Source: Methylibium sp. Root1272
GTDB lineage: Bacteria; Pseudomonadota; Gammaproteobacteria; Burkholderiales; Burkholderiaceae_C
Assembly (NCBI RefSeq): GCF_001425905.1
Contig: NZ_LMDY01000016.1
Coordinates: 25,625-89,624 of the forward strand
Length of the DNA: 64,000 nucleotides
Direction: 5' to 3'
Shown: positions 16,429-24,802 of the stretch, piece after piece
Numbering within the stretch: position 1 is the stretch's first letter
Layout: the number at the start of each line of letters is the position of its first letter
The notes under the pieces: model-generated
Databases searched by the model: none
Seen by the model: only the letters and a program-made list of their open reading frames with translations
What the model was told of the DNA's origin: nothing
Program-made: the position numbers and the translations under genes

Positions 16429-18218
16429 CGCGGGTCAGCGGCCGGCTCGCGCGCCTCGCCATTCGGCAGCACATGCTGACATTGGCTGAAGATGCGCGCG
16501 GGGCAGTGGCGGCAGACCTCCACGTCGAGCCGCGGATAGATGGCGTCGATCACGTTCGTGCCGATCGCGTGCAGGTTCTCCCGGCCGATGGCGTCGAGAT
16601 GACCGGCGCGCTCCAGCACGTCGACGGCCGACGGGTGCAGTCGGTGGAAGTACAGGCCGCCGCCGATCTGCCGGCGCCGGCGCGCCTCCTGGCCCAGCAG
16701 TTCGGCGCCCGAGCTGTCGATGAAATTGACACCCGGCGCCAGCACGAGCAGGTGCTTGTGGCCGGGGTTCACCGCGTCGATGTCGCGCAGCCGGCGCTGC
16801 ACGTGATCGACGGCGCCGAAGTAGATCGGGCCGTCGATGAACACCATCTTCAGCTGGCAGCAATCGGGCTCGGTCGTCTGCGGCACGAAGTGGTAGCTGT
16901 GCTCGCCCGGCGCCGGGACCGCGTCGCGGATGTCCGGCCGGGCGGTGCGCTCGAGGAACACCATCAGCGACAGCAGCACGCCGACGTAGATGGCGAACTC
17001 GAGGTGCAGGAACAGGGTGGCCAGGAACGTCGCACCCAGCACCGCGGCCTCGGCGCGGCTGGTCCGCAGGATGCCGCGGATGTGATGCACATCCACCAGA
17101 GAGTACGCGACGACGAGCAGGATCGCCGCCATCGACGCGATCGGCAGGTAGCGCACCAGCGGCGCCAGCGCCACCAGCGTGACCACCAGGAACAGCGCCG
17201 AGAACACCGGCGCCAGCGGTGTCTTCGCCCCGGCCGTGTAGTTGACGCCGCTGCGCGTGAACGAGCCGCTGGAGACATAGCTCGAGGCGAAGCTGCCCAC
17301 CACGTTGGCGAGGCCCTGGCCGATGAACTCCTGGCTGCTGTCGATGCGCTGGCCCGACTTCAGCGCGATCGCCCGCGCGATCGCCACCGCCTCGGTGAGC
17401 GAAAGCATCGCGAGCGCCAGCGCGATCGGTGCCAGCTGCCTCAGGGTCTCGCCGGACGGGATCGGCATCGACAGCGGCGGCAGGCTGCGCGGGATGGCCG
17501 ACACCATCGCGATGTGCGCCGCCGGGCCGAACACGGTGGTGAGCGCCAGCGCATAGAGGCTGCCGACCAGCATGGCGACGATCATGTGCGGCACGCGCGG
17601 CAGCCAGGCGCGCGTGCCCACGGCCGTCAGCAGCGTCACGACCCCGACGCTCAGCACGTGGAAGTTCGTGTCCGGCAGCCGCTGTGCGAACAGGCTCAAG
17701 GTTTCGATGAACGACGAGGTGGCCGGTGCGGTGACGCCGAAGAAGTTCTTCAACTGGCTGGTGGCGATCAGCACGGCCGCACCGGCGGTGAAGCCGATCA
17801 CCACGCTGTGCGAGATGAAGTTCACCAGCACGCCGAGGCGGGCCAGCCCCATCGCCAGCATCAGCAGCCCGGTCATGAACGTGAGGCTCAGGGCCAGCTG
17901 GATGTAGACGGCGCTGCCCGGCTCGGCCAGCGGACTGAGTGTGGCGAAGATGACGATCGACAGCGCAGCGGTGGGGCCGGACACCAGGTGCAGCGACGAG
18001 CCGAACAGCGAGGCCACGATGACCGGCACGATCGCCGTGTAGAGACCGTACGCCGGCGGCAGGCCGGCGATGCTGGCGTAGGCCACCGCCTGCGGCACCA
18101 GGATGATGGTGCCCGTGAGTCCGGCGAGCAGGTCGGCCCGCAGACTGCGCCGGTTCACCATCGGCCACCACTGCAGCATGGGCAGCAGCCTTGCGAGCCA
18201 GCGGTCGGTCGATGTCAT
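16416..18218 (-). CDS. SulP-family anion transporter with STAS domain
   Basis: A 600-aa membrane protein: 10-14 transmembrane helices in residues 15-430 (signature regions ADLLAGLTGTIILVPQAVAYASIAGLPP and GQGLANVVGSFASSYVSSGSFTRSGVNY) and a cytosolic STAS domain (about 455-560, GVNFIDSSGAELLGQEARRR). The C-terminal tail (560-600) adds a Cys-rich VCRHCPARIFSQC segment, unusual for the family. SulP proteins move sulfate, bicarbonate or other anions. Start at 18218 chosen as the Met that precedes the first helix. It is divergent from the Rieske operon across a 375-base regulatory region. Confidence 0.85.
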   Translation of the reverse strand: MTSTDRWLARLLPMLQWWPMVNRRSLRADLLAGLTGTIILVPQAVAYASIAGLPPAYGLYTAIVPVIVASLFGSSLHLVSGPTAALSIVIFATLSPLAEPGSAVYIQLALSLTFMTGLLMLAMGLARLGVLVNFISHSVVIGFTAGAAVLIATSQLKNFFGVTAPATSSFIETLSLFAQRLPDTNFHVLSVGVVTLLTAVGTRAWLPRVPHMIVAMLVGSLYALALTTVFGPAAHIAMVSAIPRSLPPLSMPIPSGETLRQLAPIALALAMLSLTEAVAIARAIALKSGQRIDSSQEFIGQGLANVVGSFASSYVSSGSFTRSGVNYTAGAKTPLAPVFSALFLVVTLVALAPLVRYLPIASMAAILLVVAYSLVDVHHIRGILRTSRAEAAVLGATFLATLFLHLEFAIYVGVLLSLMVFLERTARPDIRDAVPAPGEHSYHFVPQTTEPDCCQLKMVFIDGPIYFGAVDHVQRRLRDIDAVNPGHKHLLVLAPGVNFIDSSGAELLGQEARRRRQIGGGLYFHRLHPSAVDVLERAGHLDAIGRENLHAIGTNVIDAIYPRLDVEVCRHCPARIFSQCQHVLPNGEAREPAADPRCSG

Positions 18219-18354
18219 GTTGTTTGGGTCGGGCGCGTGCGAGCGGCCATGCGATGACGGCACCACGCCGCGGGATCACATCGCCAGCGACTCACGCTGC
18301 AATGTTGGTGCCACGCGCATTGGCGCGGCGTGCAAGGCGCGCCGCCGCCTTCGC

Positions 18355-18465
18355 GTTTCGATTCGAAACGGCAGCAGGTTTCGGTCTGAAACGTCGCCTC
18401 GTCTCGAGCGCTGATGCAAACCCTTGGAAGCGGCGCAGCATCGGATCGAAAGGCCGCCCTTTCGA
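18355..18465. promoter_or_regulatory. Cluster of dyads: candidate activator-binding sites for the Rieske operon
   Basis: Three palindromes lie 36-146 bases upstream of the sigma-54 promoter: GTTTCGATTCGAAAC (18355-18369), GTTTCGGTCTGAAAC (18378-18392, 23 bp further on) and TCGAAAGG-N4-CCTTTCGA (18446-18465). The first two share GTTTC/GAAAC arms. Position and repetition fit upstream activating sequences for an enhancer-binding protein such as the NtrC-like regulator at 13738. No gene is visible in 18219-18593. Confidence 0.55.
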
Positions 18466-18500
18466 CCTCGCAGAGCTGCCGAAACCTTGATTTCCACCGT

Positions 18501-18516
18501 GGGCACGGACCATGCA
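18501..18516 (+). promoter_or_regulatory. Sigma-54 promoter of the Rieske oxygenase operon
   Basis: GGGCACGGACCATGCA matches the sigma-54 consensus TGGCACG-N4-TTGCA at nearly every position, with the invariant GG (18502-18503) and GC (18514-18515) exactly 10 bases apart. Transcription would start near 18526, about 68 bases before the alpha-subunit ATG. Confidence 0.75.
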
Positions 18517-18593
18517 ATGAAGGAGGCGTCACGGACGCAGCGGTGACCTCGAACCCTGCGTCACCCCCGTCTTCGCAACTCACGGAGAGCCGC

Positions 18594-19808
18594 ATGTCGC
18601 GCAATGCAACCGAGTGGCAGCAACGCCCCAACTTCCCCGACACCCACTTCGTCAGCACCGACATCTACACCGACGAGCAGATCTTCCGGCAGGAGCAGGA
18701 GCTCATCTTCAACAAGGTGTGGATCATTGCCTGCCACGAGTCGGAGCTGCAGAACGCCTACGACTACCGCACCTTCAACCACCCCGGCGGCGCGCCGCTG
18801 ATCGTGGTGCGCGGCGAGGACATGAAGGTCCGCAGCTTCTACAACATCTGCCCTCACCGCGGCAACACGCTGCTCTACGAGCCGGTCGGCAACGCCAAGC
18901 GCATCACCTGCATCTTCCATGCGTGGTCGTTCGACGTGAAGGGCAACTGCATCGACATCTCGCGCGGCAAGCAGGGCTACCAGGACCGCTACGGCTGCGA
19001 GCAGGCCGGGCTGCGCGAGGTGAAGACCGAGATCGGCTACGGCGGCTTCGTCTGGGTCAATGTCGACGACCAGTGCTCGTCGCTCGGCGAATACATCGGC
19101 GACTCCATGAGCATGCTGGACGAGCAGCTGAACATGCCGCTCGAGGTCTTCCACTATCACAAGGCCGTGGTCAACACGAACTACAAGCTGTGGCACGACA
19201 CGAACAGCGAGTTCTATCACGACTACATGCACTACTTCAACCGCATCACCGGGATGATCCAGCCCGGCTACTTCGACCGCAAGTACACCGGCTACCCCAA
19301 CGGCCATGCGTCGGTCGGATCGATGGCGATCAAGTACGATGCCTACGAAGGCAGCAAGTCGCGCGGCGTGGGCTGGCCCGGCCTGGCGCCGGGCGGCTGG
19401 GTGCTGATCGACATCTTCCCAGGCATGACCTTCAACCTGCGCACCTCGGTGCTGCGCATGGACACGGCGATCCCGCTCGGCCCGAACAAGCTGCTGATCG
19501 AGTTCCGCGGTCTGGGCCTCAAGAGCGACACCCCCGAGGAGCGCGCCGAGCGCATTCGCGACCACAACACCATCTGGGGGCCGTTCGGGCGCAACCTGCA
19601 CGAGGACCTGCTGGGCGTGCATGGTCAGGGGCTGGCGATGCGCGACCGCACCGACAGCAAGTGGGTGCTGCATGGTCGCGAGGAGAACATGACCATCCAC
19701 GACGAAGGCGGCATGCGTCACTTCTACGCGGAATGGAGCCGTCGCATGGGACGCATGGCGCACGACCCGCATGGCAAGTCCGCCGCTGCGGCCCAGGCCG
19801 CCGCCTGA
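18594..19808 (+). CDS. Rieske non-heme iron oxygenase, alpha subunit
   Basis: A 404-aa oxygenase subunit. The Rieske 2Fe-2S site is C-P-H-X17-C-I-F-H (NICPHRG ... TCIFHAW); the mononuclear iron site is in DTNSEFYHDYMH, with a compact His-X3-His spacing. Downstream come beta subunit, reductase and Rieske ferredoxin genes, making a three-component alpha/beta system. The substrate cannot be read from sequence. The overall look and the neighbouring binding-protein ABC importer, TauE, SulP and SoxC-like genes recall methanesulfonate monooxygenase (MsmA) clusters, but an aromatic substrate is possible. Start at 18594 has GGAGAG upstream. First gene after the sigma-54 promoter. Confidence 0.9.
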   Translation: MSRNATEWQQRPNFPDTHFVSTDIYTDEQIFRQEQELIFNKVWIIACHESELQNAYDYRTFNHPGGAPLIVVRGEDMKVRSFYNICPHRGNTLLYEPVGNAKRITCIFHAWSFDVKGNCIDISRGKQGYQDRYGCEQAGLREVKTEIGYGGFVWVNVDDQCSSLGEYIGDSMSMLDEQLNMPLEVFHYHKAVVNTNYKLWHDTNSEFYHDYMHYFNRITGMIQPGYFDRKYTGYPNGHASVGSMAIKYDAYEGSKSRGVGWPGLAPGGWVLIDIFPGMTFNLRTSVLRMDTAIPLGPNKLLIEFRGLGLKSDTPEERAERIRDHNTIWGPFGRNLHEDLLGVHGQGLAMRDRTDSKWVLHGREENMTIHDEGGMRHFYAEWSRRMGRMAHDPHGKSAAAAQAAA

Positions 19809-19835
19809 GTCCGGCCCATCGATACGAGGACTACC

Positions 19836-20297
19836 GTGGACACACGCACCGCCATCACCGAACTGGTCAGCCGCTCGGCCATGACCCTGGACGACAAGAA
19901 GTTCGACGCCTACCTGGAACTCTGCGATCCGGCCTATGTGTACCGGATCACCGCCTACAGCCCCGAGATCCGCAAGGAGATGACCTGGCTGGAGCACGAC
20001 AAGCCGGGACTGAAGACGCTGTTCACCAACCTGCCGCGACACAACAGCGACCAGTCGCCGATGACGCGGCACGTCTGCGTGTACACGGTCAAGATCGACG
20101 AGAGCGCGGCGCAGGCCGAGGTGGTGAGCACCGTCCAGGCCTATCGCACCACACTCGACGGCGGGACGACCGAGCTGTTCGCCGTCGGCAAGATCTACGA
20201 CAAGGTCGCGCTCGGCGCCGACGGCCCGCGGATGCTGGACCGCAACGTCAGGCTCGACACGCGGATGCTCGGCTTCGGCTATCACATTCCGATCTGA
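19836..20297 (+). CDS. Rieske oxygenase beta (small) subunit
   Basis: A 153-aa protein with the cystatin/NTF2-like fold of ring-hydroxylating dioxygenase small subunits: helix TAITELVSRSAMTLDDKKFDAYLELC followed by a curved sheet, ending RMLGFGYHIPI. Slightly shorter than usual (160-190 aa). It has no catalytic residues and should stabilise an alpha3beta3 hexamer. It lies 27 bases after alpha and 20 bases before the reductase. Confidence 0.85.
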   Translation: MDTRTAITELVSRSAMTLDDKKFDAYLELCDPAYVYRITAYSPEIRKEMTWLEHDKPGLKTLFTNLPRHNSDQSPMTRHVCVYTVKIDESAAQAEVVSTVQAYRTTLDGGTTELFAVGKIYDKVALGADGPRMLDRNVRLDTRMLGFGYHIPI

Positions 20298-20317
20298 GCG
20301 CTGGCCACGGGACGACC

Positions 20318-21355
20318 ATGAAGATCGAAGTGAAGGCGCGCAACCGTGCGCATGCGTTCGACGCCGAGCCGGGCAGCCGGGTCCTGTACGCCGGCCTCGG
20401 CCAGGCGATCGACCTGCCCTACGAGTGCGGCAGCGGCACCTGCGGTACCTGCAAGGCGCGGCTGCTGTCGGGCGAGATCGACGACCTGTGGCCCGAGGCG
20501 CCGGGCCGCAAGTACCTCAAGCAGGCCGACGAGTTCCTGATGTGCCAGTGCGCCGCGCGCGGCCCGCTGTCGATCGAGGTGGCGAGCTTCGTCGAGGACC
20601 TGGAGCCCGACGTCTGCATCCCGCGCACCGCGTCCGGTCGCATCGTCGCCGCCCGGCTGCTGACGCACGACGTGATGTCCCTGCGCATCGCGCTCGCCGC
20701 GCCCATGCCCTTCGACGCCGGCCAGTTCGTGCTGGTCCAGGTGCCGGGGATCGACGGCTACCGCGGCTGGTCGATGGTGAATCACGTGAAGGACGCCCTC
20801 GAGCTCGACTTCGTCATCAAGAAGAAGCCCGACGGGAAACTGTCGGACTGGTTGTTCTCGGCGACGCCGGCGGGCACCTCGGTCGAGCTCTTCGGGCCGC
20901 TCGGCTCGGCGACCTTCTATCCGGAGCTCGACAAGAACATCCTCTGCATCGCCGGCGGCAGCGGCATCGCGGGAATGATGTCGATCCTGGAGCGGGCCGC
21001 GCGAGCCGACTACTTCGCCGGTCACGACGGCGACGTCTTCTTCGGCGTGCGCTCCATGAAGGACGCGTTCTTCCTCGACGAGTTCAGCCGCCTGCGTGCC
21101 ACCTGCGGCGAGCGCCTGCGCGTCACGGTCGCGTTCTCGGAGGAGCCGGCATCCGACGCTCTGCGCGCGAGCCACCCGTTGCTGCAGTTCGACACCGGCT
21201 TCGTGCACGAGGTGGCCGGCCGCAGCATGCAGGGGCGCTACCAGGGCGTGCGGGCCTACCTGGCCGGGCCGCCGCCGGCGGTGGACGCCTGCGTGCGCAT
21301 GCTGCTGATGGCCCGCGTGTCGACCGACAACATCCGCTACGACAAGTTCAGCTGA
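20318..21355 (+). CDS. NAD(P)H-ferredoxin reductase of the Rieske oxygenase (2Fe-2S, FAD)
   Basis: A 345-aa protein: N-terminal plant-type ferredoxin domain (CGSGTCGTC at about residues 37-45 and a fourth Cys in MCQCAARG), FAD-binding barrel (about 105-205; RGWSMVN, a variant of RxYS) and NAD(P)-binding domain (CIAGGSGIAGMMSIL, then AGPPPAVDACVRMLL). It would pass electrons from NAD(P)H to the Rieske ferredoxin next door. It resembles the reductase of the di-iron monooxygenase in this window in domain order. Confidence 0.88.
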   Translation: MKIEVKARNRAHAFDAEPGSRVLYAGLGQAIDLPYECGSGTCGTCKARLLSGEIDDLWPEAPGRKYLKQADEFLMCQCAARGPLSIEVASFVEDLEPDVCIPRTASGRIVAARLLTHDVMSLRIALAAPMPFDAGQFVLVQVPGIDGYRGWSMVNHVKDALELDFVIKKKPDGKLSDWLFSATPAGTSVELFGPLGSATFYPELDKNILCIAGGSGIAGMMSILERAARADYFAGHDGDVFFGVRSMKDAFFLDEFSRLRATCGERLRVTVAFSEEPASDALRASHPLLQFDTGFVHEVAGRSMQGRYQGVRAYLAGPPPAVDACVRMLLMARVSTDNIRYDKFS

Positions 21356-21368
21356 CGACGGGCCCCCC

Positions 21369-22097
21369 ATGAAGCGCATCCGCATCTGCAGCGCCAGCGA
21401 GATCCCCGGGCAGGGGATGAAGTGCTACGACACGGCGTCGGGCACCAAGATTCTCGTTGTGAACAACGGCGACCAGTTCCACGCCTTCCAGGGGCTGTGT
21501 CCGCACCAGGACGTCTGTCTCGACGAGGGCTTCTTCGACGGCAGCACGCTGACCTGCCACCAGCATCTGTGGCAATGGGACGTGAGGACGGGCGAGGCGC
21601 TCGGGCTGGCCGAGGCGCCGCTGGAGCGCTACGAGATCGAACACGTCGACGGCGAGATCTTCGTGCTGCAGTCCAGCGCCCTGCGGGCCTGCGAGCTGTT
21701 CAAGGGCATCTCCGATGCGATGGTCGGTCGGCTCGACGCCCTGGCACGGCGCGAGGAGCATGGCGTGGCGACCGCGCTGTACGACATCGGCGATCCCGCC
21801 GACGACCTCTACATCCTCGAATCGGGCCGCGTGGAGTTCGAGATCGGCCGCGAGGATCGCACGCGCATGGCGGGCTTCATGTTGCGCAAGGGCGAGATGT
21901 TCGGTTGGGCCGCGCTGCTGCAGGACCAGCCGCGCCGCATCGCCCGCGCCACCTGCATGGAGCCGTCCACGTTTCTGAGGCTCAAGGGCGAGGATGTCCT
22001 GAAGGTGCTGGCGGATGAGCCGGCGGCGGGCTTCCTCGTGATGCGCCAGCTCTCGACGCTGATCACGCGGCACCTGCGCACGCAGGGCGGCAAGTGA
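21369..22097 (+). CDS. Rieske ferredoxin fused to a CNB (CRP-like sensor) domain
   Basis: A 242-aa fusion. Residues 1-105 are a Rieske-type ferredoxin (C44-P-H46-X16-C63-H-Q-H66) that should shuttle electrons to the oxygenase. Residues 106-235 are a CNB domain starting LRACELFKGISDAMVGRL; its phosphate-binding cassette reads KGEMFGWAALLQDQPRRIAR with Trp180 replacing the ribose-binding Glu and Arg190 kept. There is no HTH. The fusion implies that electron delivery is gated by a small ligand or that the ferredoxin is docked through this domain. No stop or frameshift lies between the domains. I know of no characterised oxygenase with this architecture. It lies 13 bases after the reductase. Confidence 0.88.
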   Translation: MKRIRICSASEIPGQGMKCYDTASGTKILVVNNGDQFHAFQGLCPHQDVCLDEGFFDGSTLTCHQHLWQWDVRTGEALGLAEAPLERYEIEHVDGEIFVLQSSALRACELFKGISDAMVGRLDALARREEHGVATALYDIGDPADDLYILESGRVEFEIGREDRTRMAGFMLRKGEMFGWAALLQDQPRRIARATCMEPSTFLRLKGEDVLKVLADEPAAGFLVMRQLSTLITRHLRTQGGK

Positions 22098-22180
22098 GCG
22101 CCGTACTGCTGTCCACGGAGAAGGAAGGCTAGGAAGAACGAAGAAGCCCGCAGACGGGTCGAATGGTCCGATAAATCCGG

Positions 22181-22195
22181 GTCCGCTTCGCGGAC
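22181..22195 (+). other. UUCG-capped hairpin before the binding-protein gene
   Basis: GTCCGCTTCGCGGAC folds into a short stem closed by a CUUCG-type loop, 28 bases upstream of the binding-protein start in the 125-base gap. Such loops can protect 5' ends of processed mRNA, which would favour high binding-protein levels. Confidence 0.45.
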
Positions 22196-22222
22196 ACCGC
22201 ATGAACAAGCAAGGAGACAAGC

Positions 22223-23368
22223 ATGACGTTCTGGATGAATCAGCGTGTACGCGCGGCCGTCGCAGGGATTGCGGCGGCTTGCGGCCTCGGTATCGGGGCT
22301 CCTTCGACGGCGCTCGCCGCCGACCTCGACTACGGCAAGCCGGGTGATCCGGTGCAGCTGGTGATCGGCTACCAGCCGTACTACACCCAGTCGTGGTCCG
22401 GCGTGGTCATGCGGGGCAAGAAGTTCTACGAGAAGTACCTGCCCAAGGGCTCCACGGTCGACTTCTCGATCGGCCTGCAGGGCGCGGTGATCGTCAACGC
22501 GATGCTGGCCGGCAAGCAGCACATCGGCTACATGGGCGACATGCCGGCGATCGTCTCCACCACCAAGGAATCGGTGGCCGACATCCGCATCGTCGCGACG
22601 CTCGGCGTGGGCTACGACCAGTGCAACATCCTGCTGGCCCGCAACGACGCGCCGAAGTTCAGCACCGGCAAGGAAGGCGTCAAGTGGCTCGACGGCAAGC
22701 GCATCGGCATCCCGCTGGGCAGCTGTGCCGACCGCTTCGCGAAGGAGGCCTTCCGGAAGGAGGGTGTCGCGCCGGCGGCCATCATGAACCAGAACATCGA
22801 GGTCATCACCAGCGGCTTCCGCGCGGGCAAGCTCGATGCCGCGGCGATCTGGGAACCGACCGCGTCGCGGCTGGTGGAAGAAGGGCTGGCGCGTCGCATC
22901 GCCAGCGGCGCGACGGTCAACGAGAAGGACGCCGGCTTCCTGGCGATGCGCGCCGACCTGATCAAGCAGCGTCCTGACATCGCGAAGGCCTGGCTCAACG
23001 CCGAGCTCGATGCCCAGTTGTTCCTCGCCGATCCGAAGAACGCGATGGAAGTGGCGGCGATGGCGGCGCAGCAGGCCACCGGCTTCAGCGAGAAGATGCT
23101 GTGGTCCTCGCTCTACGGGCAGTACCCGGCCGAGGTCGGCGGGATCCCGGTGCGCATGCAGCTGCCCTTCACGCTGACGCCGGAGGTGGTGGCGCAGATC
23201 GGTCAGTCCGCGGCCTTCCTGTTCTCGATCAAGAGCATCAACGTCGAGAAGCTGCGCGCCGAGGCCCTGATGAACGACATGGCGGCCCAGGTGCTCAAGG
23301 AACGCAACCTGAGCTCGCCGATCGGTGAAGTCAAGTCCATGCCCGACAGCGCGTACGGCAAGAAGTAG
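22223..23368 (+). CDS. ABC transporter substrate-binding protein, NitT/TauT (nitrate/sulfonate/taurine) family
   Basis: A 381-aa periplasmic protein with a signal peptide (residues 1-33, ending TALAAD). The mature part has the two-lobed fold of NrtA/SsuA-type receptors: VQLVIGYQPYYTQSWSG, the ligand-contact region IGLQGAVIVNAMLAGKQHIGYMGDMPAIVST, and GFRAGKLDAAAIWEP. Relatives bind alkanesulfonates, taurine, nitrate, or aromatic anions. Start has AAGGAGA upstream. It belongs to the importer formed by the next four genes and is bracketed by two hairpins, a usual device for making the binding protein in excess. Confidence 0.88.
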   Translation: MTFWMNQRVRAAVAGIAAACGLGIGAPSTALAADLDYGKPGDPVQLVIGYQPYYTQSWSGVVMRGKKFYEKYLPKGSTVDFSIGLQGAVIVNAMLAGKQHIGYMGDMPAIVSTTKESVADIRIVATLGVGYDQCNILLARNDAPKFSTGKEGVKWLDGKRIGIPLGSCADRFAKEAFRKEGVAPAAIMNQNIEVITSGFRAGKLDAAAIWEPTASRLVEEGLARRIASGATVNEKDAGFLAMRADLIKQRPDIAKAWLNAELDAQLFLADPKNAMEVAAMAAQQATGFSEKMLWSSLYGQYPAEVGGIPVRMQLPFTLTPEVVAQIGQSAAFLFSIKSINVEKLRAEALMNDMAAQVLKERNLSSPIGEVKSMPDSAYGKK

Positions 23369-23374
23369 ATCGGC

Positions 23375-23390
23375 CGCTCGGCCCCGAGCG
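23375..23390 (+). other. Hairpin after the binding-protein gene (partial terminator or mRNA stabiliser)
   Basis: CGCTCGG-CC-CCGAGCG is a perfect 7-bp stem starting 7 bases after the stop codon, with no T run. It could protect the binding-protein mRNA and reduce read-through into the permease gene. Confidence 0.5.
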
Positions 23391-23466
23391 ACCAAGAGCA
23401 GCCAGTCATCGCCGCGGCGGCGGAGCCGCAGGCGGTGCTGCCACTCGGCCCTATTCAGGAGGATGC

Positions 23467-24801
23467 ATGGATCACATCGGTGCGGTGCTCAAGCGAGCCA
23501 TGCCGTTCCAGACGGTACCGCCGGAGATGCTTCAGGAGATCGTGAAGCTGTCGAAGCTGAAGTCGTATGCCCGTGGCGACATGGTCTACGACCTCGATGA
23601 AGAGGCCGACGATGTGTACATCGTCGCCTCCGGCAGCGTGAACCACGCCCTGCGCAGCGAAACCAACGGCGAACTGCTCGAGAAGATCATGCGCCCGGGC
23701 GACGTGTTCGGCTGGGCCGCCGTGCTGACCGGCAACAACCGGCGCATGGCCCGCACCGTGTGTCTGGAGCGCACCGAGGCGATCCGAATCAACGGCGCGG
23801 CGCTGATGGCCCTGATCAAGCAGTCCCCGGCGCGCGGCGACGTGGTGATGAGCCGCTTCGCGACGATGATCACCCGCGAGTTCTCCGTGTCGCCGTCGGT
23901 CGCGGCGCGTGTGCCGCATTTCGCCGGCGCCGACGCGGGCGCTGACCAGGGCAGCGGCGGGGGCGACGGCTGGGCGCGGGCGATGTTCCGCATCTCGCAG
24001 TGGCTCAAGAGCCCCAAGCCCTACATGATGCTGGCCGGCTACGCGATGCTGCTGGGCTTCTGGTACTTCACGGTCGAGGTCTGGAAGCTGCCGCGCTTTC
24101 GGGACATGCCCGGGCTGACGACGGTGTTCACCGAGATGTTCAGCCGCCATCCGGTCTACGGGCTCTCGATCTACACGCCGGAGTACTACGACCACATCTG
24201 GGCCAGCGTGCGGCGGGTCGCCACGGCCTTCTTCCTGGCCACCGGACTGGGTGTGCCGCTCGGACTGTTCCTCGGCTGGTCGAAGACCTTCCGCGAGTAC
24301 GTGTTCCCGATCTTCGAGACGCTGCGGCCGATTCCGATCCTGGCCTGGGTGCCGCTGGCGATCCTGATGTTCTCGGGCACCGAGACGCCGGTGATCTTCC
24401 TGACCTTCCTCGCCTCGTTCTTCGCCACGGCGCTCAACACCATGCTCGGCGTGGAGTCGATCGACGAGTCCTACAGCCGGGCGGCCTACTGCCTGGGTGC
24501 GAGCAAGTGGCAGGTGTTCCGGGAGGTCATCGTGCCGGGTTCGATGCCCTACATCTTCACGGGGCTGCAGATCTCGGTGGGGGTCGCCTGGTTCTCCCTG
24601 GTGGCCGGAGAAATGGTCTCGGGCGAGTTCGGCCTGGGCTATGTGATCAACACCTCCTACACGATGGTGCAGTACCCGACGATCGTGATCGGCATGGTCA
24701 CGCTCGGTGCGGTGGGCTACGTGACCAGCGCGATGGTGCGCGTGGTGGGGGACTTGATGATGCAGTGGCGCGTGCGCGAGCTGGCGTTGGGAGGACGCTG
24801 A
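23467..24801 (+). CDS. CNB domain fused to ABC permease (NitT/TauT type)
   Basis: A 444-aa fusion. Residues 1-130 are a CNB domain (VYIVASGSV; RPGDVFGWAAVLTGNNRRMAR, with Trp83 at the usual Glu position and Arg93 kept); residues 135-160 are a Gly/Asp-rich linker; residues 170-440 are a BPD-type permease with about six helices, including GVPLGLFLGWSK, LRPIPILAWVPLAI and the ATPase-coupling EAA-like loop GASKWQVFREVIVPGSMPYIFTG. The CNB would hang in the cytosol near the ATPases and could open or close transport in response to a ligand, as CBS domains do in OpuA. Such a CNB-permease fusion is not something I know from characterised importers. Confidence 0.88.
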   Translation: MDHIGAVLKRAMPFQTVPPEMLQEIVKLSKLKSYARGDMVYDLDEEADDVYIVASGSVNHALRSETNGELLEKIMRPGDVFGWAAVLTGNNRRMARTVCLERTEAIRINGAALMALIKQSPARGDVVMSRFATMITREFSVSPSVAARVPHFAGADAGADQGSGGGDGWARAMFRISQWLKSPKPYMMLAGYAMLLGFWYFTVEVWKLPRFRDMPGLTTVFTEMFSRHPVYGLSIYTPEYYDHIWASVRRVATAFFLATGLGVPLGLFLGWSKTFREYVFPIFETLRPIPILAWVPLAILMFSGTETPVIFLTFLASFFATALNTMLGVESIDESYSRAAYCLGASKWQVFREVIVPGSMPYIFTGLQISVGVAWFSLVAGEMVSGEFGLGYVINTSYTMVQYPTIVIGMVTLGAVGYVTSAMVRVVGDLMMQWRVRELALGGR

Positions 24802-24802
24802 G

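Noticed and set aside
16473-18257. A 594-codon plus-strand frame opposite the SulP gene
   Set aside because: Composition is His/Arg/Gln-rich with no domain; the minus strand encodes a clear SulP/STAS protein.
18594-19808. Naming the Rieske alpha subunit as methanesulfonate monooxygenase
   Set aside because: Context is suggestive, but without an alignment the substrate cannot be assigned, so only a generic oxygenase name is given.
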